A stretch of DNA of 64,000 bases from Paenibacillus auburnensis (lineage in GTDB: Bacteria; Bacillota; Bacilli; Paenibacillales; Paenibacillaceae), in assembly GCF_927798115.1 (NCBI RefSeq), contig NZ_CAKMMG010000004.1, forward strand, positions 186,001 to 250,000. Reading direction: 5' to 3'. Shown here piece by piece: positions 42,764 through 50,816 of the stretch. Each line of letters begins with the position of its first letter. Position 1 is the first letter of the stretch. A program made the translations under genes and the position numbers. A model generated the notes under the pieces. That model made no database searches, was not told where the DNA came from, and was given only the letters and a program-made list of their open reading frames with translations.

Positions 42764-44128
42764 TTATACTGTTACGGGTTCTTTACGTTCGATAGTTTTC
42801 GGCAAGGCCTGAAGGCCCGCTGTATTCAGGAAGTTCCAAGGCTTGTTGTAATGCGGCTGGAAGAAGAAATCAATGAAGGCCAGCTGGTCCACGGTCATGC
42901 GGTTCTGAATGCAGACCGATACGGTATTGATCGATTGGGTCAGATCCATCTTGGACATAATCTGCGCACCGAGAATCCGGCGGGTACCGCGGGCATAGAC
43001 TACTTTCAACTGCACCTGTTCAAAGGTTGGCATAAATTCCGGACGGTAGTTGTCGGTAATCATTACACTTTCTACATCCATACCTTCATGCTTCGCTGCA
43101 TCCTCAGTCAGGCCGGTGCCGGCGATGTTATCCTCATAGATCTTGATTCCCGAAGTTCCCTGTGTTCCCATGTAAGGAATAGTGTTCTCCACCAGATTGC
43201 GGGCAACCAGTGTTCCCATACGGACCGCATTCGTTGCAAGCGGAATATAGGCATGCTGTCCGGTCGGGTTATAATGGATTGCACAGCTGTCACCGGCAGC
43301 GAAGACATCCGGCAGGCTGGTCTGCATATAATCATTGACCATGATTGCGCCGTTAGGAAGCATATCAACCTGTCCCTTCAGCAGCTCTGTATTCGGACGG
43401 AAGCCGATGCAGAGGATAACCAGATCCGTCTCATGCTCGCCTTTGCTCGTAATCACTTTGGTTACTTTACCATTCTCTCCGGCAAACGAGCTGACCTTTT
43501 CACCGAGAGCCAGCTTAATACCATGATCCTCAAGCGACTTCTGGATCGGAGTGGTGAATTCCTCATCGAGGTATTTGCTCAGGATGCGGTCTTCGCCATC
43601 AATCAGCGTTACCTGCTTGCCGTTCATCTGGAAAGCTTCTACCAGCTCTACACCGATATATCCGGCACCAACAACCGTAATTCTGTTGACCTGCTGTGCT
43701 CTCTCAATAATGGTATTGGAATGGTTATAGTTCTTCGAGAGCAGAATGCCGTCCAGCTCCATGCCTTCCAGCTTCGGAACAATCGGCCATGAACCCGTCG
43801 TCATGATGAGCTTGTCATAAGAATCATTGAATTCCTCACCGGTCGCCAGATTGCGGGCGCGCAGTGTTTTGCCGGCTGTGTCTACCTTGATGACCTCATG
43901 GCGCATCTTAGTTGTAACACCGAGTTCAGCAAGCTTTTCCGGTGACGAATAGAACAGGCCTTGCGGATCTTTAATGACTCCGCCCACATATAGAGCAATA
44001 CCGCACGACAAGAAGGAAATATTATCATTGCGTTCGTAAACCGTAATCTCGGCGTCCGGGTAAAGCTGTGCGGTATTAACAATTGCGGCGGTTCCGGCAT
44101 GGGTACATCCAATGACTGCTACTTTCAT
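42764..44128 (-). CDS. nox: FAD-dependent NADH oxidase / CoA-disulfide reductase-like protein
   Basis: A 454-residue pyridine-nucleotide disulfide oxidoreductase. It starts with MKVAVIGCTHAGTAA (FAD site), has the single redox-active Cys in SFLSCGIALYVGG, the NADH site ITVVGAGYIGVELVEAF, and DVFAAGDSCAIHYNP for the second FAD block. The Cys context is that of water-forming NADH oxidases, close to CoA-disulfide reductases. It would reoxidise NADH with oxygen. I start at the ATG at 44128 with GGAGGAGG upstream; the frame runs 10 codons further. Three FNR-type boxes precede it. Confidence 0.9.
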   Translation of the reverse strand: MKVAVIGCTHAGTAAIVNTAQLYPDAEITVYERNDNISFLSCGIALYVGGVIKDPQGLFYSSPEKLAELGVTTKMRHEVIKVDTAGKTLRARNLATGEEFNDSYDKLIMTTGSWPIVPKLEGMELDGILLSKNYNHSNTIIERAQQVNRITVVGAGYIGVELVEAFQMNGKQVTLIDGEDRILSKYLDEEFTTPIQKSLEDHGIKLALGEKVSSFAGENGKVTKVITSKGEHETDLVILCIGFRPNTELLKGQVDMLPNGAIMVNDYMQTSLPDVFAAGDSCAIHYNPTGQHAYIPLATNAVRMGTLVARNLVENTIPYMGTQGTSGIKIYEDNIAGTGLTEDAAKHEGMDVESVMITDNYRPEFMPTFEQVQLKVVYARGTRRILGAQIMSKMDLTQSINTVSVCIQNRMTVDQLAFIDFFFQPHYNKPWNFLNTAGLQALPKTIERKEPVTV

Positions 44129-44175
44129 GATTTCTTCCTCCTCCAAATTGACAAGCATATTTATTTGTTTTCGTT

Positions 44176-44253
44176 TGTGATTAATTTCACTTTATACACT
44201 GATTATATTGTGATTTTTATCACATTACAAGTATAATTGTGATTTTTCTCACA
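44176..44253. promoter_or_regulatory. Three FNR-type boxes upstream of the NADH oxidase gene
   Basis: TGTGA-N6-TCACT (44176-44191), TGTGA-N6-TCACA (44209-44224) and TGTGA-N6-TCACA (44238-44253); the last two are perfect palindromic matches. Minus-strand -10 candidates TATAAT (44207-44202) and TATAAA (44196-44191) lie among them. This part of the 337-base gap is very AT rich. Confidence 0.7.
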
Positions 44254-44395
44254 TTGTTCACAAATAGGTTCGTCTGATGCCGCGTTAGCTGCAGCCTGTG
44301 CCCTGCTTCGATTGCCTTAGTTTCTCCGGATGGGCGCAGTTTATGTCCTTATGCAGCAGGGAGCAGGAGGAAGCGGAGGGGAATTCAGTTGTGAA

Positions 44396-44432
44396 TAAAA
44401 ACAGTGCCAAGCGGACTTCGCTTAGCACTGGG
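44396..44432 (-). terminator. Intrinsic terminator of fhs
   Basis: CAGTGCCAAGCG pairs with CGCTTAGCACTG with one wobble around a 5-base loop, followed by TTTTTATTC on the minus strand. Confidence 0.85.
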
Positions 44433-44465
44433 AATTTACAGGATATGCACTCTATAATAATAAGA

Positions 44466-46100
44466 CTATTCCAGACCGTGAAGTACACCGTCTTCGTCCA
44501 CCCGCAGCCCTTCAGCTGCCGGCTTGGCCGGAAGCCCCGGCATGGTGACGATATTGCCTGTAATCACAACAGCAAAGCCGGCACCCAGCGACAATGTAAT
44601 ATCCCGGATGCCCATTGTGAAGCCCTCAGGGGCGCCAAGCAGTCTCGGCTGGTCAGAGAAGGAATACGGGGTTTTGGCCATACATACTTGAAGCTGCTGC
44701 AGGCCAAGCTTCTCAATGACAGCCAGACTGCGTTTCGCCGCCGGTGAGAAGGCTACCCCTGAGCCGTGATAGATTTCGGTGACGATTTTGTTGATCTTGG
44801 ACGGAATGTCCAGGTGATCCTCATACAGCGGAGCGAACTTTACGGCCTGATCCTGGCCCAGCAGCTTTTTCAGTTCGGCTGCCAGCTCCTGCCCGCCCGC
44901 ACTGCCTTCGGCCCATACCTTAGAGACCGCAGCAGGTACACCCAAGCGGCGGCAGGCCTCCAGCACATCGCTCACTTCATCCGGCGCATCGCCCTCAAAG
45001 TGATTCAGCGCCACCAGTACCGGCACACCGAATTTACCAAGATTCTCAATATGGCGCTCCATGTTCGCAATTCCCGAGAGCAGCGCGGCCCGGTTGCCGG
45101 CATACAGCTCTTCCTTGCGCACACCGCCGTTGTACTTCAGCGATTTCACCGTAACAACGAGCACGGCTGCCGAAGGGGCAAGGCCCGCCTGGCGGCATTT
45201 GATATCCATGAATTTCTCTGCACCCAGATCTGCTCCAAAGCCGGCTTCCGTCACGACCACCTCGCCCAGCTTGAGTGCATAGCGGGTACCGATGACGCTG
45301 CTGCAGCCGTGGGCGATGTTGGCGAAAGGCCCGCCGTGGACAATCACCGGCGTTCCTTCCAGCGTCTGCACCAGATTAGGCTTCACCGCTTCTTTTAGCA
45401 GCGCAGTCATGGCCTCCACCGCGCCGATATCCTTGGCCGTCACCGGCTGGCCCTGCATGTCATAGCCGACCAGCATCCGGCTCAGCCGCTGCTTCAGGTC
45501 GGCAAGATCGTTGCACAGACAGAGCACGGCCATAATCTCAGAAGCCGTTGTAATCTGGAATCCGCTCTCGCGTACCGGACCATTGCCGTCTCCCAGCCCG
45601 GTCACAATGCTGCGCAGGCTCCGGTCATTCATGTCCAGGACACGTTTCCAGACGATGCGCTGCGGATCAAGCCCCAGACTGTTGCCCTGGAAAATATGGT
45701 TATCAATCATCGCCGACAGCAGATTATGCGCAGATGTAACCGCGTGGATATCGCCTGTAAAGTGAAGATTGATCTCATCGGCCGGAACAATCTGCGCTTT
45801 GCCGCCGCCGGTAGCTCCACCCTTCATCCCCAGGCATGGCCCGAGCGAAGGTTCGCGGAGCGCGGCTACCGTCTTAACTCCTGTCGCATTCATCGCCTGG
45901 GCCAGCCCGATGGTAGTTAACGTCTTGCCTTCCCCTGCGGGGGTAGGATTAACTGCGGTAACCAGGACCAGCTTGCCATCCGGCTTATGCTTGAGTTCCT
46001 CCCATAAGGACGGGGCGAGCTTGCTTTTATATTTACCGTATAGCTCCAAGTGCTCCTCATTGATCCCTGCTGCCGATGCCACCTCTGTAATTAACCTCAT
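44466..46100 (-). CDS. fhs: Formate-tetrahydrofolate ligase
   Basis: Fhs joins formate to THF with ATP to give 10-formyl-THF. The 544-residue length is typical. The ATP-binding segment is VTAVNPTPAGEGKTLTTIGL near residue 50, then REPSLGPCLGMKGGATGGG and the VPADEINLHFTGDIHAV block; TEAGFGADLGAEKF lies in the middle. GGCAGGAGGG precedes the ATG. It stands as a single-gene transcript between the oxidase and glutathione peroxidase genes. I found no folate-type riboswitch in the 240-base gap upstream. Confidence 0.97.
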   Translation of the reverse strand: MRLITEVASAAGINEEHLELYGKYKSKLAPSLWEELKHKPDGKLVLVTAVNPTPAGEGKTLTTIGLAQAMNATGVKTVAALREPSLGPCLGMKGGATGGGKAQIVPADEINLHFTGDIHAVTSAHNLLSAMIDNHIFQGNSLGLDPQRIVWKRVLDMNDRSLRSIVTGLGDGNGPVRESGFQITTASEIMAVLCLCNDLADLKQRLSRMLVGYDMQGQPVTAKDIGAVEAMTALLKEAVKPNLVQTLEGTPVIVHGGPFANIAHGCSSVIGTRYALKLGEVVVTEAGFGADLGAEKFMDIKCRQAGLAPSAAVLVVTVKSLKYNGGVRKEELYAGNRAALLSGIANMERHIENLGKFGVPVLVALNHFEGDAPDEVSDVLEACRRLGVPAAVSKVWAEGSAGGQELAAELKKLLGQDQAVKFAPLYEDHLDIPSKINKIVTEIYHGSGVAFSPAAKRSLAVIEKLGLQQLQVCMAKTPYSFSDQPRLLGAPEGFTMGIRDITLSLGAGFAVVITGNIVTMPGLPAKPAAEGLRVDEDGVLHGLE

Positions 46101-46272
46101 AACTTTTTAAAAACCCTCCTGCCGTTATTATCCTGTTCAGCTTCCCTGTTTATACCCGAATGTCATCCTAAGCGTTAATGTTCCTCTTTCAAAGAATACA
46201 GTGTCCCTGAAAAGTTTCAAGGACTATTTTCACTGTGTATCCTTAGTGTAGCCTTCAGATCCCCAAACAAAA

Positions 46273-46313
46273 AGAAACGGCATAGCCGTCCTTGTAGGAC
46301 GGTATCCGTTTCT
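46273..46313 (-). terminator. Dispersed hairpin repeat copy B, terminator of the glutathione peroxidase gene
   Basis: AGAAACGG/CCGTTTCT outer stem with an inner GCCGTCCT/GGACGG arm, followed on the minus strand by TTTTTG. It is closely related to the element at 13115-13156. Confidence 0.75.
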
Positions 46314-46340
46314 CCGGGAATTACCAGGATAAGCAGCAGG

Positions 46341-46817
46341 TTACAGCAAAGATTCAATAAGCCCCTTCATCGTTTCCGGTGACTCCTTCGGTTCCACCCG
46401 TGCTGTCACGTTACCGCTGCGGTCCACAAGAAACTTGGTGAAATTCCACTGGATGTCACTGCTTTCACCCTCACCCGGCTGCTGCCCCTTCAAATATTGA
46501 AACAGCGGGCTGGCTTCCGGTCCGTTCACATCAATTTTGGCGAAGATAGGGAATTTAACACCATAGTTGATCTGGCAGAATTCCTCTGCTTCCTCGCTCG
46601 TACCCGGCTCCTGGCCGGCGAATTGATTGCAGGGAAAGCCCAGAACCACAAGTCCTTGATCGCCATACTGTTCGTAAAGCTTCTGAAGATCGCCATACTG
46701 CGGTGTAAGTCCGCATTTGCTGGCCGTGTTGGCTATCAGCAGCACTTTACCTTCATAATCCTTAAGCGGCACTTCCTTACCCGAAGGGGTCACTCCGGCA
46801 AAACTGTAGATCGACAT
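46341..46817 (-). CDS. Glutathione peroxidase family peroxidase
   Basis: A 158-residue thioredoxin-fold peroxidase. The peroxidatic Cys is in ANTASKCGLTPQYGDL near residue 36 (Cys, not selenocysteine). VLGFPCNQFAGQEPGTSEE and WNFTKFLVDRSGNV provide the Gln and Trp of the catalytic set. The Cys in the second block suggests a thioredoxin-dependent two-Cys mechanism. AAAGGATGAAGAG precedes the ATG. It follows the DUF3243 gene on the same strand. Confidence 0.95.
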   Translation of the reverse strand: MSIYSFAGVTPSGKEVPLKDYEGKVLLIANTASKCGLTPQYGDLQKLYEQYGDQGLVVLGFPCNQFAGQEPGTSEEAEEFCQINYGVKFPIFAKIDVNGPEASPLFQYLKGQQPGEGESSDIQWNFTKFLVDRSGNVTARVEPKESPETMKGLIESLL

Positions 46818-46900
46818 TCGCTCTTCATCCTTTCCATTGCCTCATGTGTCCACCACATCATACCGTAAGCAGGCACATGAATACAAAATCAGGCCATGCT

Positions 46901-47239
46901 TCACTGCTGCGCCAGCTTCACGAGCATGTGCGCCAGCCGGTGTCTTTCTTCTTTGCTGCCGACCTTCCACAGCTCCAGCAGGAGCTTCTCCTCACTATTG
47001 CGCGGCTCCTCGTGAGCGGCCAGATAATCAGCGATTTTTTCGGCTGCCACAGCGAGCTGTTCTTCGTCCAGTCCGATTTTTTGCGCCAGTTGAATGCGCT
47101 TACTCAAATAACCTTTAAAATCCTCAAAGTTATTCAAAATCCGCTCTTTCTGTTCCGGTTCAATCCGCTCCAGGGCATCATTCACCCGGTTAATGCTGAC
47201 ATTTCCGTCCTTGCTGACCACATGATTATGTTCGGACAT
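46901..47239 (-). CDS. DUF3243 family protein
   Basis: A 112-residue cytosolic helical protein. The segment NNFEDFKGYLSKRIQLAQKI through LELWKVGSKEERHRLAHMLV matches DUF3243, a family found in Bacillus and Paenibacillus with no established function. The long frame reaches into the carboxypeptidase terminator region, but the ATG at 47239 has GGGAGG nearby and begins the natural protein (MSEHNHVVSKDGNVSINRV). Confidence 0.88.
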   Translation of the reverse strand: MSEHNHVVSKDGNVSINRVNDALERIEPEQKERILNNFEDFKGYLSKRIQLAQKIGLDEEQLAVAAEKIADYLAAHEEPRNSEEKLLLELWKVGSKEERHRLAHMLVKLAQQ

Positions 47240-47349
47240 ATTGCCGCCTCCCGCTCTCCAAGAATAGGGTTTCCCACTACTTAACCAGCCGGTTCCGGGG
47301 TGAACCACCTGCAGATCCCCTTCAACCAGCTTCAGCGCCAGCTGTACAC

Positions 47350-47390
47350 AAAAAAACAGGCGGCCCGTTATCCGGAACCGCCTGCCTGTT
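47350..47390 (-). terminator. Intrinsic terminator of the carboxypeptidase gene
   Basis: CAGGCGG/CCGCCTG stem with a 14-base loop is followed by seven T on the minus strand, next to the stop codon. Confidence 0.85.
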
Positions 47391-48357
47391 ATTTCGATAC
47401 CGGAACGGCATCGTAGTATTCTTCCAGGGTAATGCCTTTGGCAGCGATCTCTTTGGCAATCTCCTGACCTACATAACGGATGTGCCAAGGCTCGTACATA
47501 TAACCGGTAATTCCCTGCTTGCCTTCCGGATAGCGGATAATAAAACCGTATTCGGCCGCATGGGCAGCCAGCCAGTCGGCTTCCTTCGTTCCCCCGAAGC
47601 AGCTCTCAGCGGCGCATTTGCCGTCACTGCCCGATACGTCAATCGCCAGACCTGTCTGATGCTCACTGTGTCCGGGCACTGCACTGTATGTGCGGGCCTT
47701 CTCTTCGCCGTCTCTGGCTACATAGTTGTTAAACAGCGTGGTCTGCGTCTTCTCGGAACGGTAGGCGGACACACCTGCCAGATAGACACCGTCCTTCTTC
47801 GCACCTGCGAACATCCGCTCCAGCGCCCCGGCTGCAGTCTTGCGCATCATCCGCTTCTCAATCTTTTCCGAGAAAATAAACGGCACATCCGGATACACCA
47901 GATCTGCAGGCTTGTACCCGTCCGGCAGCTGATACTGTTTGTTGACCATAACCGTCATACTGTCCGGTTCTGCGGCAGTCTGCTCCGCCGCAGGGTCGCC
48001 TGAACCGCTGCTGCCCGCGTCAGTGGGCTTAGCGGTTGCGGCCGGCGAAGGCTCCGCGCTAGCCTGACTGCCGGAATTGTCCGGCTTGTCCGATGGTGCA
48101 GCTGTAGGCTCGCTTCCTGTGCCGGGTGCCTCTGGAGCGTCCGAGGCTACAGCCGAAGGCTCAGGCGATAGCTCGGGCGATGGCTCGACGGATGGCTCGG
48201 ACGATGACTTAGGCGGAGCCTGAAGATCACTTCCCGCCCCTGCGGACGCGCCTTCTTCTATGGAAGCCGATGGAGAGGGAGAGGTGTATTTACCGATCCC
48301 CCAGCCCACGGCAATCACGGCGATAAACAAGATAACGATTTTGACAGTCCTAGACAT
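47389..48357 (-). CDS. VanY-type D-alanyl-D-alanine carboxypeptidase (M15B), membrane-anchored
   Basis: A 322-residue protein with one N-terminal membrane segment (TVKIVILFIAVIAVGWGIG), a Ser/Pro/Glu/Ala-rich linker of about 100 residues with repeated SPEPS-like units, and a C-terminal metallopeptidase domain. The zinc motif is PGHSEHQTGLAIDVS (SxHxxGxAxD), and the second His and base are in YMYEPWHIRYVG. It should trim D-Ala from cell-wall stem peptides outside the membrane; the linker probably spans the wall. No vancomycin resistance genes are near, so a cell-wall maintenance role is likely. Confidence 0.94.
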   Translation of the reverse strand: MSRTVKIVILFIAVIAVGWGIGKYTSPSPSASIEEGASAGAGSDLQAPPKSSSEPSVEPSPELSPEPSAVASDAPEAPGTGSEPTAAPSDKPDNSGSQASAEPSPAATAKPTDAGSSGSGDPAAEQTAAEPDSMTVMVNKQYQLPDGYKPADLVYPDVPFIFSEKIEKRMMRKTAAGALERMFAGAKKDGVYLAGVSAYRSEKTQTTLFNNYVARDGEEKARTYSAVPGHSEHQTGLAIDVSGSDGKCAAESCFGGTKEADWLAAHAAEYGFIIRYPEGKQGITGYMYEPWHIRYVGQEIAKEIAAKGITLEEYYDAVPVSK

Positions 48358-48554
48358 ATGCTGTTGCTTCCTCTCAAGTAAGTTATGAATGCTTCATGCT
48401 GTACATTATAGACAAGCTTTGCGTCCAAAATGTTTCAAATTCTTAAAAACCTTCCCGCACCTGCTTAGCAGACGAAAAAAAATGTTACCACAGAACGTCA
48501 GCTGCAAGCAGACCGCCCTATGGTAACAAGTTTTAAAGATGAGATCCAGCGCCT

Positions 48555-50447
48555 TTATCTGGATGAGCCGCGTCCGCCGCGAGAGCCGCCAGCGTTCTTG
48601 CCGCGGCTGCCGCCACGGGACTGGCTGCCGCTTCCGCCGCTGCGTCCGCCGGAGCCGAAGCCGCCTTTGCCGCCCTTGGAGCCGCCGCGTGAACCGCCGC
48701 CTTTCGAAGCCGGTGCGGACGAGCTCCAGGCACCTGCTTCATTGCTGCGGGCCACGTTGGCTCTATGCTTAGGGCTGGCCTGAGCCCCGCCCGGGTTGTA
48801 GCCGCTGCCGGAGCCTGCACCTTTGGAAGCGCCGTAGCTGAAGCCGCCGGCTTCCGCGCCACGGGCTACATTGGTGCTGTAGCCGCTGCTCGGGCCGCCG
48901 CCTGAACCGGCGGCCCCTCTGCCGCCGCGCTGGCCGGCGGCTTTCGCTCCGGCTGCAGAGCCTGCAGCCGTGCTGTTACTGCGGGGGTCGAAGCTGCCGT
49001 AGCCGCCGCCCGGTCTTGGCTTCGCCGCGCCTTTGCCGGCGGATTCCCCGCCTCTAGGCGCAGCTGCGCCATAAGCGCTGCGCTTGCCCCCGGCCGCTTC
49101 CTTGCGGCCGCGGTTCTCAGCAGGCGCGTCCCAGCTGCCTGCTTCCTTGCCGCGTGCGCGTCCGCCCGGACGTGCACCGGCTTCCGCACGCGGCGCTCCG
49201 CCGCTGCGTCCCTGGCCGCGCCCGCCGCGGCCGGCACGCGCCGGTTCCGGCGCGCCGCTCCGGCGGCCGCCCCGCGGGGAGCCGCCGCCCTGCACAGCGG
49301 TGAATTCGCCTACGCCGAATTCATCCTTCTCGTAGCGGCGGCGGTCCAGCCGCTGGGAAATCCCGTGCTCGATCAGATCGAGCAGGTTGTATTCACGCGG
49401 CGAGGCGAGGGTGATCGCCAGGCCTTTGCCGCCGGCCCGGCCGGTCCGGCCGATCCGGTGGATATAGCTGTCCGCATCCAGCGGCAGGTCATAGTTGAAA
49501 ACATGGGTAATGCCTTCCACGTCAAGGCCCCGGGCGGCAACGTCCGTTGCCACCAGCAGCTGCAGCTTGGCATCGCGGAACCGCTTCATGACCGCTTCGC
49601 GCTTGCCCTGGGACAGATCGCCATGCAGCTCGTCACAGTCATAGCCGGCTGCCTGCAGCGCTTCATTCAGCTTCGAGACCCGGCGCTTGGTCCGGCAGAA
49701 AATAATCGCGAGGTACGGACGGTCCCGCTCAATCAGTGCCTGCAGCGCTTCTTCCTTATTGCGGTCTGAGCATTCAACGACCTGCTGGCGGATATTGTCC
49801 AGCGGGATCGGCGAGCCGCTCTTGATGATGATATCAAGCGGCTCCTTCATATAATTCGCAGCCAGACGTTTGATCGGATCCGGCATCGTCGCAGAGAACA
49901 GCATCGTCTGACGGCGGTAAGGCACAGCCGTGATAATCGTCTCCACATCCTCCAGGAAGCCCATATGCAGCATTTGGTCTGCTTCATCGAGGACGAGCAT
50001 CTTCACTCCGTTCAGATCCAGCGTCTCGCGGCGCATATGATCAAGCACTCTTCCCGGCGTACCAATAATCAGATGTCTGCCGCCTTCCAGCTTGCGCAGC
50101 TGCTTCTCTACATCCTGCCCGCCGTATACAGCCAGAATCTTCACACCCGTATGACGCGCCAGCTTGCGCGCCTCTTCGGTAATCTGCAGTGCCAGCTCGC
50201 GCGTCGGCGCGAGAATCAGCGCCTGCGGATAAGCCGCCTCTACGCGGATCTTGTCCATAATCGGCAGCAGGAAGGCCAGTGTCTTCCCTGTACCCGTCTT
50301 TGCTCTGGCAATGACATCCAGACCCTGCACCAGCGGCGGAATGGATTCTTCCTGGACCGGCGTCGGCTTGACGATGCCTTGTCCTTTTAGCAGATCAGTC
50401 AATACCTCAGAAACTCCTAATCCCTTAAAACCTGACAATTGCTCCAC
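48555..50447 (-). CDS. DEAD-box RNA helicase with long Gly/Arg/Ser-rich tail
   Basis: A 630-residue CshA/DeaD-like helicase. Motifs in order are ARAKTGTGKTLAFLLP, PTRELALQ, GTPGRVLDHM, LDEADQML, FSATMP, IIFCRTKRR, ATDVAARGLDVEGITHV and YIHRIGRTGRAG. From about residue 385 to the end it is low complexity, rich in Gly, Arg, Ser and Ala with RGG-like repeats, presumably disordered and RNA-binding. GTG at 50447 is the longest start, but TTG at 50438 has the better ribosome-site spacing (GAGGTGG 5 bases upstream). The 369-base leader carries a short peptide frame and a terminator-like hairpin. Confidence 0.94.
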   Translation of the reverse strand: MEQLSGFKGLGVSEVLTDLLKGQGIVKPTPVQEESIPPLVQGLDVIARAKTGTGKTLAFLLPIMDKIRVEAAYPQALILAPTRELALQITEEARKLARHTGVKILAVYGGQDVEKQLRKLEGGRHLIIGTPGRVLDHMRRETLDLNGVKMLVLDEADQMLHMGFLEDVETIITAVPYRRQTMLFSATMPDPIKRLAANYMKEPLDIIIKSGSPIPLDNIRQQVVECSDRNKEEALQALIERDRPYLAIIFCRTKRRVSKLNEALQAAGYDCDELHGDLSQGKREAVMKRFRDAKLQLLVATDVAARGLDVEGITHVFNYDLPLDADSYIHRIGRTGRAGGKGLAITLASPREYNLLDLIEHGISQRLDRRRYEKDEFGVGEFTAVQGGGSPRGGRRSGAPEPARAGRGGRGQGRSGGAPRAEAGARPGGRARGKEAGSWDAPAENRGRKEAAGGKRSAYGAAAPRGGESAGKGAAKPRPGGGYGSFDPRSNSTAAGSAAGAKAAGQRGGRGAAGSGGGPSSGYSTNVARGAEAGGFSYGASKGAGSGSGYNPGGAQASPKHRANVARSNEAGAWSSSAPASKGGGSRGGSKGGKGGFGSGGRSGGSGSQSRGGSRGKNAGGSRGGRGSSR

Positions 50448-50545
50448 CTCACTAAATTCTTGGATTTATTCTGCTTACATAACTTATAGGCATCCATGTT
50501 CGGAGTAATGTACGTTCATATTCCCTCTTTAAGGGACAAACAAAA

Positions 50546-50580
50546 GCGGAAGAACCCGTCTACCCAGGTCCTTCCGTCCC
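50546..50580 (-). terminator. Terminator-like hairpin in the helicase leader
   Basis: On the minus strand GGAAG-G-ACC pairs with GGT-T-CTTCC (one mismatch, 10-base loop), followed by GCTTTTGTTTG; an outer GGGAC/GTCCC pair can close the structure. It lies between the 14-codon frame and the helicase start. Confidence 0.5.
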
Positions 50581-50610
50581 TTTGCCGCCTCTTGCCCTGC
50601 AGGTGTGCGG

Positions 50611-50655
50611 TCAAAGTTCGGTTTCTAGGGCAGCAGCGATCCACCGGACATTCAT
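50611..50655 (-). CDS. 14-residue leader peptide upstream of the helicase
   Basis: ATG at 50655 with AAAAGGAG 7 bases upstream encodes MNVRWIAAALETEL and stops. Good ribosome site, very short frame and a following terminator-like hairpin are the layout of ribosome-mediated attenuation. The sensed condition is unknown; cold or translation stalling would suit a DEAD-box helicase. Confidence 0.5.
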   Translation of the reverse strand: MNVRWIAAALETEL

Positions 50656-50816
50656 GACGGCACTCCTTTTGCGTTCCATTACACTCTATACAATAGTCTG
50701 TCCGGCTTTTGGCGCACGGAAACAGTAAGCTTAGAAAGTTATCCTTCTTATTGTACTTGATATCAGGGCATTTGTGTGTAACTGCGCGAGAATAATTATT
50801 CCGGGACCTGCTGCAT
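50656..50816. other. Gap upstream of the helicase leader peptide
   Basis: This is the promoter side of the 369-base gap between the helicase and the AarF-type gene. I expect the helicase promoter here but see no clear sigma-A pair with a 16-18 base spacer. No other frame with a ribosome site was seen. Confidence 0.35.

Noticed and set aside
42668..43792. Open frame of 374 codons opposite nox
   Set aside because: It starts within the region of the nox terminator, has no ribosome site and no family signature.
46101..46340. Folate-type riboswitch upstream of fhs
   Set aside because: The only strong structure is the gpx terminator hairpin, which points the wrong way and belongs to the dispersed repeat family.
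47100..47488. Longer version of the DUF3243 gene starting at 47488
   Set aside because: It would run through the carboxypeptidase stop and terminator; the ATG at 47239 has a proper ribosome site.
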